This document shows, in pieces, positions 28,620 through 38,425 of a stretch of DNA of 64,000 nucleotides. The notes beneath the pieces are model-generated. The model made no database searches, was not told where the DNA came from, and saw only the letters and a list, made by a program, of their open reading frames with translations. Source of the stretch: Brevundimonas mediterranea (GTDB taxonomy: Bacteria > Pseudomonadota > Alphaproteobacteria > Caulobacterales > Caulobacteraceae); the NCBI RefSeq assembly GCF_014196125.1, contig NZ_JACIDA010000002.1:806001-870000 (forward strand). Reading direction: 5' to 3'. The position numbers and the translations under genes were made by a program. How positions within the stretch are numbered: position 1 is the stretch's first letter; each line of letters starts with the position of its first letter.

Positions 28620-28800
28620 CTACGACAACCGCCTGCGCGCAAACCCATTGGGCTCGACGGCCCCGGCTTCCCAACGCCAGATCATGCTGGTGCTGACATT
28701 GAGACGGGCGAACATTGACTGACTGGCCTTCTGAGTCTCGCGGACTTGTTTGATGCCGCTGGGGCGAAGAACAGCGTGATTGGCGGTTCGACAGGGCGTT
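28620..28800 (-). pseudogene. XRE-type antitoxin remnant (NadS/HigA-like)
   Basis: A minus-strand frame encodes IKQVRETQKASQSMFARLNV, then STSMIWRWEAGAVEPNG and a premature stop (TAG at 28622-28620). This is the helix-turn-helix of a NadS/HigA-type antitoxin; the DNA-recognition turn (ASQSMFARLNVSTSMI) is readable. No start codon or toxin partner is preserved. Remnant only. Confidence 0.6.
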
Positions 28801-28812
28801 CATTGGCGGGAC

Positions 28813-29135
28813 TCAAGCCGGCGTGGCTGTGAAATTTCCGATCTCGACCGAACGGTCGGGAAAGGTCGCAGTGATGTGCAGCTCGCCGCCCATCGCCGCG
28901 ATCAGGCCGCGCAATGTGCAGACTTTCATGTCAGGACGGCGGACCAGCTTCGAGATGGCCGGCTGCTCACCTCCATGACGTTCGCCAGTTCCTCCTGGCT
29001 GATGCCCAGACCTTCGCGGAGTTGCTCCAGGCTGACCATTTCGGCCACCAGCTTCGCCTTCCGCGTTTCATTCGCGGCGAGCCGGTCGGGGCTCCAACCC
29101 TTCTTGAGGTCGGAAAACGGGCGATGTCCGCTCAT
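28813..29135 (-). pseudogene. XRE-family antitoxin (HigA-like), frameshifted
   Basis: Starts MSGHRPFSDLKKGWSPDR with an ATG that overlaps the toxin remnant's stop codon (ATGA), the classic toxin-antitoxin arrangement. The helix-turn-helix EQLREGLGISQEELANVM is intact. Near 28968 a one-base shift separates it from the rest, EQPAISKLVRRPDMKVCTLR followed by LIAAMGGELHITATFPDR in the next frame. Without the shift the protein would be full length. Confidence 0.7.
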
Positions 29136-29452
29136 TTCAACAATCCTTCCTGTTTCAATTCCTTCAGACGCACGTCGTAAAGCTCGTCCGCGATGGGGTC
29201 AGCCGCGCATAGAAACGGTCGTCCCCCGTTTTGTCGCCTCCGATCAACAGGATCGCCGACCGACGCGGATCGAAGGCGTGAAAACACGCAGCGGCCCTCC
29301 TTCGCTCTGAATCCGCAGCTCGCGCATGTGAGAGCGCCGCGAATTGCCGATCCCCGACGAATGCGGAAAGCGCAGGTTCGGCCCTTGCGCAATCAGCAGG
29401 TCGACCGTGAAGTCGATCGCATCCTGATCGGTCTCGCTCAGATCTGGGCCCC
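29132..29452 (-). pseudogene. RelE/HigB-like toxin, frameshifted and 5'-truncated
   Basis: Three frames give SETDQDAIDFTVDLLIAQG, PNLRFPHSSGIGNSRRSHMR, GPLRVFHAFDPRRSAILLIG and PIADELYDVRLKELKQEGLL. This is a phage-derived Gp49-like/HigB ribosome-dependent RNase. Shifts lie near 29285 and 29196. The 5' end is cut where an MFS transporter remnant begins. The toxin should be inactive. Confidence 0.65.
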
Positions 29453-29455
29453 GCC

Positions 29456-30230
29456 CTCAGCGTCTGGATCAGCGCACCAGCCGTCGTCTCGGCAGGGCTT
29501 GGCGCCGCGGCCTCTACGCCGTTCGCTGGCGCGGCCCTGCTGGCGGTGATCGGCGGCGGATGGATCTGGCTGACCTTGCGCCGTTCCGCGGCGCCGGCCG
29601 CGCCCGCTGCGGACCGGCGGCCGAGTTAAAGCGTCCTCACCAACGCTCTCCTGGCCTTGAGCTTCGCCGTCGCGGCCATCGTCGGCGTCTTCAAGGTCGG
29701 CGTTTCACTGCGGAGCGGCCGCCTCGCCGGCGCCACGCAAGGCGAGATCGCCGCCATGTTCGCCGTGTGCAGCTGGTCATGTTCGTGACCCAGGCCGTCC
29801 TCTTCTCTCCGCTGGTGCGCGCCGAACGCACTTGGCGCTTCCTCGCGCCGGGCTTCGCCTTGCTCGCGGCCGGGCTCTTCTTGGCGTCTTCGGTGGCCGG
29901 ATTCGCGCCAAGGATGACGTGGTCAGCCTGATCGCCGCCAGCGCCGGGGCGGTCAGCCCGACGCTCGCCTACTGGCTCTCGGTGCACGCGGGAAAGCGCC
30001 AAGGCGCCCAGTTGGGGCGTCAGACAGCGGCGTCGAGCTTGGGCCAAGCGGCATGCGCCGCCGCCGGCGGGTGGCTCTTCGGCCAACTCGGCGCGGGCGC
30101 GCCATTCTTGTGGAGCGCAGGCCTGGCCGCGGTTAGCGCCGTCGCCACCTATCTGATCGCCCCACGGGTCGGCGGCGTCTCGCCAGGATCGGCCCGGCCA
30201 CGCCGATCGGCGATGTGTAATCCGCGCTGA
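29456..30230 (+). pseudogene. MFS transporter remnant
   Basis: Hydrophobic segments typical of a major facilitator are spread over three frames: [74 protein letters not shown] and GQAACAAAGGWLFGQLGAGA. Shifts or stops occur near 29626, 29770 and 29910, and the N-terminal half is missing. Substrate unknown. It is joined directly to the toxin remnant, so a deletion created the junction. Confidence 0.65.
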
Positions 30231-30275
30231 TGCGCGGCGTCTAGAAGACCATCAACATCCTTCAGGAACAAGCTC

Positions 30276-31526
30276 ATGCTCCGAGAAGCCTTTGGTTCCG
30301 TCCTCCCCGACCGCGCGGCCTTCGATCTGCTGGCCAAGGTGCTTGACCGCTCGGTCCGCTACGGCACCCTCGCGGTGATCGATCCGTGGGATGGGCGCCA
30401 TGCCTTCGGCACCGGCGACGCGCCATTCGCCACGATCCGTTTCACCGATCCCGACGAGGCGGGGCGGCTGCTGGGAAACCCCAGTCTCCACATTGGCGAG
30501 GCCTATATGGACGGTCGGCTTGTTATCGAGGACGGCGACCTACGCGATTTCCTGCTGATCGCGGTGGCCGCCTCGGACGTGCTTGTCGAGCAGGTCGGCG
30601 GCCTGACCGAGTTCGCCGCGCCCCTGCGCAGGCTGCGCCGGGCCAATCCGATCGCCCGCGCCCGCGCGAACGTCGCCCATCACTATGACCTCTCCGAAGA
30701 GTTCTATCGGCTCTTCCTCGATCCGGACCTGCAATATTCCTGCGCCTATTTCGAGACCGGCGACGAGCCGCTCGAGACCGCCCAGGCCCGCAAGAAGCGC
30801 CATATCGCCGCAAAACTTCGGCTCAGGCCTGGCGCTCGCGTGCTGGACATCGGATCAGGGTGGGGCGGCCTGGCGCTCGAGCTGGCCCGTGGGTACGGGG
30901 CGCAAGTCGATGGTCTCACTCTCTCGCGGGAACAGTTGACGGTCGCCCAGGACCGGGCCGCCGCCGAGCGACTGGATGAGCGGGTGCGGTTTCATCTGCG
31001 CGACTATCGACACGAAACCGGCGTCTACGACCGGATCGTCTCGGTCGGCATGTTCGAGCATGTCGGACAGCCCCACTATCGCGAGTTCTTCGAAACCGTC
31101 CGAGACCGCCTGGCGCCCGACGGGGTCGCGCTCATCCACGCCATCGGCCGCCGGGCGGCCCCGGCGGACAGCGACCCATGGATCGACAAATACATCTTCC
31201 CAGGCGGCTACTGCCCTTCGCTCTCGGAGGTCTTCGCGGCCGTCGAAAAGGCGGGGCTATGGGTGACCGATGTCGAGGTTCTTCGCCTGCACTACGCCGA
31301 GACCCTGAAGCGCTGGTACAACCGCTTCCAGGCGAGGCGGGCGACCGCCGCGCAGATCTATGACGAGCGCTTCTGCCGCATGTGGGAATATTACCTAGCC
31401 GCCTGCGAAGCGGGCTTCCGGGTGGGCGGGCTGATGGTCTTCCAGCTGCAACTGAGCCGCGACGTCGGGGCCTTGCCGCTGACCCGCGACTATATGGTCG
31501 ACGACGAACGCCGCGCCAGCGCCTGA
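30276..31526 (+). CDS. cfa: Cyclopropane-fatty-acyl-phospholipid synthase
   Basis: 416 residues. Adds a methylene group from SAM across double bonds of membrane phospholipid acyl chains, stiffening membranes under acid, anoxia or stationary stress. The N-terminal lipid-binding part is followed by NVAHHYDLSEEFYRLFLDPD, YSCAYFE, the SAM motif VLDIGSGWGGLALELAR and VSVGMFEHVG with the active-site region. Length and motifs are complete. A damaged second copy is at 35806-36324. Confidence 0.93.
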   Translation: MLREAFGSVLPDRAAFDLLAKVLDRSVRYGTLAVIDPWDGRHAFGTGDAPFATIRFTDPDEAGRLLGNPSLHIGEAYMDGRLVIEDGDLRDFLLIAVAASDVLVEQVGGLTEFAAPLRRLRRANPIARARANVAHHYDLSEEFYRLFLDPDLQYSCAYFETGDEPLETAQARKKRHIAAKLRLRPGARVLDIGSGWGGLALELARGYGAQVDGLTLSREQLTVAQDRAAAERLDERVRFHLRDYRHETGVYDRIVSVGMFEHVGQPHYREFFETVRDRLAPDGVALIHAIGRRAAPADSDPWIDKYIFPGGYCPSLSEVFAAVEKAGLWVTDVEVLRLHYAETLKRWYNRFQARRATAAQIYDERFCRMWEYYLAACEAGFRVGGLMVFQLQLSRDVGALPLTRDYMVDDERRASA

Positions 31527-31567
31527 GCCTCCCCCTCCCCACAGTTCTTGCAGAACGAGGCCAAATC

Positions 31568-32617
31568 ATGAGCGGGGCCCACAAGATCCGCGTTGCGGTC
31601 AATGGCTATGGCGTCATCGGCAAGCGGGTGGCCGCGGCCGTCGCCCGACAGAGTGATATGGTGCTGGTCGGCATCGGCGATGTCACCGCCGACTGGCGGT
31701 TACGCGACGCCGCGCGACGCGGCTTCTCGCTCTATGGCGTAACGGCGGGGCATTCCGAGGCCATGCTTAAGGCGGGGCTGGCGCCCGCCGGCGTGCTTGC
31801 GGACCTGATCGGCGCGGCCGACATCATCGTCGACTGCACGCCAAAACATGTCGGCGCCGCCAACGCTGCGCTCTACCGCCAAGCCGGCAAGCCTTTCATC
31901 GTGCAGGGCGGCGAGAAACACGAGGCGACCGGACATTCGTTCGTCGCCGAGGCCAGATAGGCGGGGGCGCTCTCCCGGCCAGCGACCCGGGTGGTCTCCT
32001 GCAACACCACCTCTATCGTGCGCATCTTGTCGGTGCTCAAACGCGCCGGCCCCCTGCGGCGCGCGCGCGGCACATTGCTGCGGCGGGCGACCGATCCCTG
32101 GGAGAACGACCACAGCGGCATCATGAACACCCTGGTTCCGGAGCCGGAGATCCCGAGCCATCAGGGGCCCGACGCACAGAGCGTAGACCCCGAGTTGGAC
32201 GTACTGACCATGGCCGTGAAGGTTCCCGAGACCATAGGCCATCTGCACTACTGGGCCGTGCAGCTGACGCGGCCCGCCGATAGGGCCGAGGTGCTGGCGG
32301 CCTTCGCGACTTCGACGCGCATCGCGCAAGTCTCCATGGGGGACGGCCTCGTCGCGCTCAATGTCGTCAAGGAGATGACCGCCGACCTCGGCCGTCCGCA
32401 TGGTGATCTCTATGAGGTGGCGCTTTGGGCCGACATGCTGCGGGTCGAGGGCGACGAGCTCTTCTACGCCTATATGGTGGACAACCAGGCGATCGTCATT
32501 CCCGAGACGATCGACGCCATCCGCGCCTTGTCCGGTGCGGTGGACGATCCGGCCGCCTCCATCGCCCAGACCAATGCGAGCCTCGGCATCGGCGAGCTGG
32601 CCGCCGTGGGCTCGTGA
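31568..32617 (+). pseudogene. Type II (archaeal-type) glyceraldehyde-3-phosphate dehydrogenase with an in-frame amber codon
   Basis: Read as one frame this is a complete type II GAPDH of about 350 codons: KIRVAVNGYGVIGKRVAAAV (NAD(P) fold), DIIVDCTPKHVGAANAALY, the catalytic cysteine in VVSCNTTSIVRIL and an intact C-terminal half (GHLHYWAVQLTRPADRAEV). A single TAG at 31958-31960 sits between FVAEAR and AGALSRPATR, where relatives have a tyrosine. No frameshift is needed. One base change from TAC or TAT would restore it, so it is a recent nonsense mutation, a sequence error, or read through. Confidence 0.85.
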
Positions 32618-32670
32618 GCGGGGACCCGTCTCGGACAGGGAGCCGGCGGCGGGCAGGCCGTAACCTGGCC

Positions 32671-32936
32671 CTACCGCACCGCGCGCTTCAGCCGCAGCAG
32701 CTCGGCGCTCGCCTCATGAGAGGCCGCCCCGCCCCCACGTGCGTCGGCCAGCCAGGCGTCGACCAGCGACTGCAGCACCTCCACCTCGACGCGGGCGAGC
32801 GCGGCGCGCGTCGCCTGCAGCTACGTCAGCAAGTCCTCTCGGTCGCGATCCTCGTCGAGCACCCGCGTGATGCCGCCAATCTGCCCTTGAGCCGGCGCAA
32901 CCGGGTGCGAAGTGTGGCTTTGTCGGACGAGATCAT
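32671..32936 (-). pseudogene. CsoR/FrmR-family (DUF156) regulator remnant
   Basis: Begins [18 protein letters not shown]; after a one-base shift near 32885 it continues [20 protein letters not shown], then a TAG at 32823-32821 where relatives have Gln, and LQATRAALARVEVEVLQSLV. This is the all-helical metal- or formaldehyde-sensing repressor fold. The usual metal-binding cysteines are not visible. It lies divergent to the copper ATPase gene, the normal place for its repressor. Confidence 0.65.
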
Positions 32937-33020
32937 CGGTGTGATCGAGGCTGTACCCAGATCCGCAAATTGCAAGCCGACGTCTCCGCCCCAGCGGCCC
33001 CAACCGAGCGGGAGCTAACC

Positions 33021-35501
33021 GTGACCAGCCTCCACCATCATCTCCCCTCCGACGCGGCCGCCTCCCAGGGCCCTGCGACCGCGGCGATCGATCCCGTCTG
33101 CGGGATGACGGTCGACCCGGCGACGACGCCGCACCACGCGGAGCATGCCGGCCGCGCCTACCACTTCTGCTCGGCCGGGTGCCGCGACAAGTTCATCGCC
33201 GAGCCCGCGCGCTACCTGACCTCGAGCGCGGCGGCCAAGCCGCCCCCGGCGCCAGCGGGGACCCTCTACACCTGCCCGATGCACCCTCAGATCCGCAAGG
33301 TCGGCCCTGGATCCTGTCCGATCTGCGGCATGGCCCTGGAGCCGGAGACGGTCGACGCCGAGGCCAAGCCCAATCCCGAGCTCGCCGACATGACGCGCCG
33401 CTTCTGGATCGGGCTGGTGCTCGCGCTTCCCGTGCTCGCCCTGGAGATGGGCGGTCACCTCACCGGTCTGATGATGCGGGTCGATGGCCACGTCTCGGAC
33501 TGGATCCAGTTCGCGCTGGCCACCCCCGTGGTCTGGTGGGCCGGGTGGCCCTTCTTCGCACGCGGCTGGGCCTCCTTGCGCACCCGCCACCTCAACATGT
33601 TCACGCTGATCGCCATGGGCGTCGGCGTCGCCTGGGCCTATAGCATGGTGGCGCTGCTAGCGCCGCACACCTTCCCAGCGGCGATCCGCAGCGCCCAGGG
33701 CGCGGTCCCGGTCTATTTCGAGGCCGCCGCGGTGATCACCGTCCTCGTCCTGCTGGGCCAGGTCCTGGAGCTCAGGGCCCGCGAGCAGACCTCCGGCGCC
33801 ATCCGCGCCCTCCTCGACCTGGCTCCAAAGACCGCCCGCCGGATCCGCGGCGATGGCAGCGACGAGGAAGTGACCCTGGACCAGATCGGGGTCGGCGACC
33901 GGTTGCGGGTACGGCCTGGCGAGAAGGTGCCCGTCGATGGCGAATTGGTCGAAGGCCGCGCCGCCGTCGATGAGTCCATGGTGACCGGCGAGTCGATGCC
34001 GGTGACCAAGGAGCCCGGCGCCAAGGTGATCGGCGCCTCGCTCAACACCACGGGGTCGTTCGTCATGCGCGCCGAGCGCGTCGGCGCCGACACCCTCCTC
34101 TCACAGATCGTGCAACTGGTGGCCCAGGCGCAGCGCAGCCGCGCGCCCATCCAGCGGCTGGCGGACCAGGTCTCCGGCTGGTTCGTGCCGGCGGTCATCG
34201 CCGTGGCCCTCGTCGCCTTCGCGGTGTGGTGGGCGCTCGGGCCCGAGCCGCGCTTCGGCTATGCGCTGATCGCCGCCGTCTCGGTCCTGATCATCGCCTG
34301 TCCTTGCGCGCTGGGCCTAGCCACGCCCATGTCGATCATGGTGGGCGTCGGCCGCGGGGCGCGCAGCGGAATCCTGATCCGCAATGCCGAAGCGCTGGAA
34401 CGGTTCGAAAAGGTGGACACCCTCGTCGTCGACAAGACCGGGACCTTGACCGAAGGCCATCCCGCCGTCACCGCGCTCAAGCCCGCCGAGGGGCAGGATG
34501 AGACAGAACTCCTGAGGCTTGCCGCGAGTCTGGAGCGCGCCAGCAAGCACCCGCTGGGCGAGGCCATCGTCCGCGCGGCCCTCGAACGCAAGCTCGCCTT
34601 GAGCGATCCCGCCGACTTCGACTCCCCCGTGGGCCGCGGCGTCCTCGGCCAGGTCGAGGGTCGCCGCCTCGTTCTGGGAAACCCGAAGTTTTTGAAGGCG
34701 CAGGGCGTGGACACCGCATCCATGGACGCGAGTGCCGAAGCCCTGCGCCAGGAGGGCGCCACCGCGATCTTCGTCGCTATCGACGGTCGCCTGGCTGGCG
34801 TCATCGGCATCGCCGACCCGATCAAGGCCACCAGCGCCGAGGCGGTGAGGGCCCTCAAGGCGGCCAATGTCCGCGTCGTCATGATGACCGGCGACAATCA
34901 GACCACGGCCCACGCCGTGGCCAAACGGCTCGGCATCGAGGAGGTCGCCGCCGAGGTCCTGCCCCAGGACAAGGCCTCGGTGGTGGCGAAGTTCCGCAAG
35001 GAGGGCCGCGTCGTGGCCATGGCCGGCGATGGCGTCAATGATGCGCCGGCGCTGGCGGCCGCCGATGTGGGGGTGGCCATGGGCGCGGGAGCGGACGTGG
35101 CGATCGAGAGCGCCGGCGTCACCCTCCTGACCGGCGACTTGCAGGCTCTGGTGCGCGCCCGGCGGCTCTCGCATGCGGTGATGCGCAACATCCGCCAGAA
35201 TCTGATCTTCGCGTTCGCCTACAACGTCGCCGGGATTCCGATCGCCGCTGGTGTGCTGTATCCCGTCTTCGGCCTTCTCTTGTCGCCGATCGTTGCGGTC
35301 GCCGCGATGGCCGTCTCATCGGTGAGCGTCATCGGCAACGCGTTGCGATGCGGGCGGTCAAGATCTGAGTGCTCGCCGACGCGACTGCGAGAGCATCAAG
35401 GAGACCGGTCGGCTGGGCCGCCGGACGCACAAGACCTCCCAATGGCCCACGGCGGAGGGCGAAGAAAGTCCGGGCGTCGTCATCGGCCCGCCGGGACTTA
35501 A
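33021..35501 (+). CDS. Copper-translocating P1B-type ATPase (3' end frameshifted)
   Basis: About 826 residues from a GTG with GGGAG six bases upstream. Domains: YHS metal domain ([23 protein letters not shown]), a heavy-metal-binding domain ([20 protein letters not shown]), membrane spans, the CPC ion channel ([12 protein letters not shown]), phosphorylation site DKTGTLTEG and hinge [12 protein letters not shown] in span 7 and MAVSS in span 8 indicate Cu(I). At the end, NALR should be followed by MRAVKI and stop (35368); loss of one base near 35349 adds about 45 unrelated residues instead. The core is intact, so export may still work. Confidence 0.9.
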   Translation: MTSLHHHLPSDAAASQGPATAAIDPVCGMTVDPATTPHHAEHAGRAYHFCSAGCRDKFIAEPARYLTSSAAAKPPPAPAGTLYTCPMHPQIRKVGPGSCPICGMALEPETVDAEAKPNPELADMTRRFWIGLVLALPVLALEMGGHLTGLMMRVDGHVSDWIQFALATPVVWWAGWPFFARGWASLRTRHLNMFTLIAMGVGVAWAYSMVALLAPHTFPAAIRSAQGAVPVYFEAAAVITVLVLLGQVLELRAREQTSGAIRALLDLAPKTARRIRGDGSDEEVTLDQIGVGDRLRVRPGEKVPVDGELVEGRAAVDESMVTGESMPVTKEPGAKVIGASLNTTGSFVMRAERVGADTLLSQIVQLVAQAQRSRAPIQRLADQVSGWFVPAVIAVALVAFAVWWALGPEPRFGYALIAAVSVLIIACPCALGLATPMSIMVGVGRGARSGILIRNAEALERFEKVDTLVVDKTGTLTEGHPAVTALKPAEGQDETELLRLAASLERASKHPLGEAIVRAALERKLALSDPADFDSPVGRGVLGQVEGRRLVLGNPKFLKAQGVDTASMDASAEALRQEGATAIFVAIDGRLAGVIGIADPIKATSAEAVRALKAANVRVVMMTGDNQTTAHAVAKRLGIEEVAAEVLPQDKASVVAKFRKEGRVVAMAGDGVNDAPALAAADVGVAMGAGADVAIESAGVTLLTGDLQALVRARRLSHAVMRNIRQNLIFAFAYNVAGIPIAAGVLYPVFGLLLSPIVAVAAMAVSSVSVIGNALRCGRSRSECSPTRLREHQGDRSAGPPDAQDLPMAHGGGRRKSGRRHRPAGT

Positions 35502-35530
35502 GGGCTCTCGATACGCCGATTGCGACGCGC

Positions 35531-35806
35531 TCACCTGAGAACGAACATGCCGACCGCCACGGCCGCCATCACCAGGGTGGCGACCCATCCCAGCAGACGC
35601 TGGATCAGGGGCGCCGTGAACGGCCCCATCACCGAGGCCCGCCCGACGACGATCATCATCGTCGCCATGATCGGTACGGAGATCAGGCCGTTCAGGACCG
35701 CGCTCCAGAACAGCGCCTTGATCGGATCCAGCGGCGAGTTGTGTAGGGCGAAGCCCAAAAGGGTGGCAAACCCGATGACAGCGTAGAAGCCGAGCGCCCG
35801 GTCTCC
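35531..35806 (-). pseudogene. NRAMP-type metal transporter, C-terminal remnant
   Basis: The minus strand reads ALGFYAVIGFATLLGFALHN, SPLDPIKALFWSAVLNGLIS, then two more membrane spans and a stop. This is the C-terminal end of an NRAMP (Mn/Fe) transporter. It begins directly at the break point of a cfa fragment, in a different frame. Only about 90 codons remain. Confidence 0.65.
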
Positions 35807-36324
35807 AGACGCAGCTTCGCGGCGATGTGACGCTTCTTCTTGGCCTGGGCCAGTTCAAGACTTTCGTCGCCATCCTGGAAATAGGCGCAGGAGTACTGCA
35901 GGTCGGGGTCGAGGAAGAGGCGATAGAGTTCCTCGGAGAGGTCATAGTGGTGGGCGACATTGGCGCGAGCCCGTTCGACCGGGTTGGGCCGTTGGGGCTT
36001 CTGGGACGGGCTGGCGAAATCACTGGCGATGGAAGCACCCATCATCAGGAAATCGCGCAGCGAACCCTGTTCCAGGACAAGCGTGCCGTCCATGTAGGCT
36101 TCACCCACGCCCAGCATGGGGTCGGCCAGTACGCGCCCTGGAATTCGGGGATCCGTGAGCCGGATGCTCGCCGTTGGCGTCTCGTCCGGGCCGAAGACAT
36201 GCCGCTGTCCCCAGGGATCGACAACCACGAGCGAGCCATGCTGTACGGCACGCCCGAGCGCCGTGGCGAGAAGGTGGAATGCGGTGCGGTCGGGCAGAAT
36301 TGACCGGAGGGCTTCCTTGATCAT
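35806..36324 (-). pseudogene. Second cfa gene, N-terminal fragment
   Basis: Starts MIKEALRSILPDRTAFHLLA and follows the intact CFA synthase closely (VGEAYMDGTLVLEQGSLRDF, NVAHHYDLSEELYRLFLDPD, KKKRHIAAKLRLETG) up to about residue 173, then breaks off into NRAMP sequence. The SAM-binding and catalytic halves are missing. It lies on the opposite strand to the intact cfa (30276). Probably a deletion scar from a duplicated region. Confidence 0.8.
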
Positions 36325-36542
36325 CAGGCTCACCGTGGTGGAGAGGGGGCGCACGGTGAGACGCCGGAGTCCGGGGGACATTACAGGCAACGCGGTTTGC
36401 GAACCAAACCCAACGTCCAACGCTTGCCTTGCTCCTTGGGGGTCAGGGGCACGCCACCCCGACATGTAATGGAAGGGCCGCCGCAGCGTCCCTTGTAGTG
36501 ATTGGAGCGTTCCTCCCAGTCGTCGCGTGAACGGAGGGTCTC

Positions 36543-37322
36543 GTGTCTACGCTACGTTCATTGGCGTTTGGCGGCCTGTGGGGGCTCTGGACCGCGCTTT
36601 TTGGTCTGGCGATCCCGCTCGTATCGATCGCCGGGTCCCCGCCGGCGACGGTGCGAATGCTGTCGCGGGTCTGGGCCCGCGGCGTTCTGGCCCTGCTGGC
36701 TGGCGTCGTCGGTTTGCGGCATCGGGAGCGGGGCCGGGAGCACGTTCATCCTATGCCGGGCCTGATTGTCTCCAACCATCAATCGACCTGGGAAACCCTG
36801 GCGGCCCTCATCCTGTTTCCTGATGTTGCGATTGTGGCCAAGCGCGAACTCCTGCGTATCCCGGTGATGGGCTGGTACCTGAGGCACTCGCCGATGATCC
36901 TGATCGATCGGGCATCGGCGGCCGCCTCCCTCCGGGAGATGACATTGCAAAGTCGGGCGGCCCTGGCGCTCGGACGCCCCGTGCTGATCTTTCCGGAAGG
37001 CACCCGCAAGGCGGTCGGCGAACCGATCGAATTCCGGCGTGGTGTGGAGTTTCTCTACAAGGCGCTCGGCGTCCCGACCCTCCCCGTTGTCCTGGATTCG
37101 GGGCGCTTCTGGGGTCTCGGCGGCCTTCCCCAGCGGTCAGGGGTCATCACCGTGTCGCTGCTGGAGCCGATCAACCCAGGCCTCAGCGCAAAGGATTTCA
37201 CCCGGACGGCGCAAGCCGCCATGCAAGCCGAGGTCGGTGCGATCGAGAAGCGGCGGGTGGCGGCGCCCGGCTTGTCGGCGGGTTGGCTCGCATCTCCTCA
37301 AATGCCGGAGCTCCGTCCATGA
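36543..37322 (+). CDS. 1-acyl-sn-glycerol-3-phosphate acyltransferase (PlsC-like, copy B)
   Basis: 259 residues from GTG with GGAGGG four bases upstream. Same layout as copy A: membrane anchor (LALLAGVVGLRHRER), catalytic SNHQSTWETLAALILFPDVA, KRELLRIPVMGWYLRHSPMI and LIFPEGTRKAVG. The HxxxxE variant of the catalytic motif is shared. It overlaps the following glycosyltransferase gene by four bases (ATGA), so the two are translated together. Confidence 0.88.
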   Translation: MSTLRSLAFGGLWGLWTALFGLAIPLVSIAGSPPATVRMLSRVWARGVLALLAGVVGLRHRERGREHVHPMPGLIVSNHQSTWETLAALILFPDVAIVAKRELLRIPVMGWYLRHSPMILIDRASAAASLREMTLQSRAALALGRPVLIFPEGTRKAVGEPIEFRRGVEFLYKALGVPTLPVVLDSGRFWGLGGLPQRSGVITVSLLEPINPGLSAKDFTRTAQAAMQAEVGAIEKRRVAAPGLSAGWLASPQMPELRP

Positions 37323-38425
37323 AGATCGCCCAGGTCACGCCGCTGTACGAAGCCGTGCCACCCAGGCTGTATGGCGGCACCGAGCGGGTCGTCGCCCACC
37401 TGACCGACGCTCTGGTCGATCTGGGCCACGACGTCACCCTGTTCGCCTCGGCCGACGCCGAGACGCGCGCGCGGCTCATCCCCGTACGCGATCAGGCGAT
37501 CCGGCTGGATCCGGCGCCGTTCAAGTCGGACCTGGCCGCACACATGGTCATGCTGTCGGAGGTGCTGAAGCGCGCCGACGACTTCGACGTCATCCACTTC
37601 CACACCGACATGATCCAGTTCCCGATGTTCGAGCGGTACGCCGATCGGACCCTCACCACCCTGCACGGGCGCCTGGACATGAAGGATATCGGCGGCGTCT
37701 ACGAGCGCTGGCCGCAGTTCGGCCTCGTCTCGATCTCGGACGACCAGCGACGCCCCCTGCCCTTCGCCAACTGGAAGGCCACGGTGCACCACGGCATGCC
37801 GGGCGAACTCTACCGGTTCTCGCCGAAGCCGGAGGGCTATCTGGCCTTCCTGGGCCGGATTTCACCCGAGAAACGCCCCGACCGCGCCATCGAGATCGCT
37901 ACCCGGCTGAACAAGCCGCTGAAGATGGCCGCCAAGATCGACGCGGCCGACAAGGTCTATTGGGAAACCGTCATCCGGCCGCTGGTCGAAGGCAATCCGC
38001 TGGTCGAGTTCGTCGGCGAGATCGGCGACCACCAGAAGTCAGCCTTCCTCGGCGGCGCCGAGGCCCTGCTGTTCCCCATCGACTGGCCCGAACCCTTCGG
38101 CCTGGTGATGATCGAAGCCATGGCCTGCGGCACGCCGGTGGTGGCCTTCCGGTGCGGCTCGACGCCCGAGGTCATCGAGGACGGGGAGACCGGCTACCTC
38201 GTCGACACCCTGGAACAGGCCGTCGCGGCCGCCGGCCGGGCGCATCTGCTGGACCGCGAGGCGGTCCGCGCCCGGTTCGACCTGCGGTTCTCGGCCACGG
38301 CCATGGCGAGGCGCTATCTGGACGTCTATGGCGACCTGTCGGCGCAACGGCCTTTTGCCGAACAATTGATCGACGGCTACGCGGCGCCCCGGCACGAACC
38401 GTTGAGCTTCGCAGTCCTGGCCTGA
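37319..38425 (+). CDS. GT4-family glycosyltransferase
   Basis: 368 residues. GT-B fold: N-terminal MKIAQVTPLYEAVPPRLYGG and ERVVAHLTDALVDLGHDVTL, and the C-terminal nucleotide-sugar-binding part LAFLGRISPEKRPDRAIEIA with EPFGLVMIEAMACGTPVVAF (the EX7E motif) and the STPEVIEDGETGYLV loop. It transfers a sugar from an activated donor to an unknown acceptor; pairing with PlsC hints at a glycolipid, which is inference only. Confidence 0.88.
   Translation: MKIAQVTPLYEAVPPRLYGGTERVVAHLTDALVDLGHDVTLFASADAETRARLIPVRDQAIRLDPAPFKSDLAAHMVMLSEVLKRADDFDVIHFHTDMIQFPMFERYADRTLTTLHGRLDMKDIGGVYERWPQFGLVSISDDQRRPLPFANWKATVHHGMPGELYRFSPKPEGYLAFLGRISPEKRPDRAIEIATRLNKPLKMAAKIDAADKVYWETVIRPLVEGNPLVEFVGEIGDHQKSAFLGGAEALLFPIDWPEPFGLVMIEAMACGTPVVAFRCGSTPEVIEDGETGYLVDTLEQAVAAAGRAHLLDREAVRARFDLRFSATAMARRYLDVYGDLSAQRPFAEQLIDGYAAPRHEPLSFAVLA

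Noticed and set aside
31958-31960. TAG in GAPDH read as pyrrolysine
   Set aside because: No pylT/pylS-type genes are seen, and the position is an ordinary Tyr in relatives; a point mutation or error is simpler.
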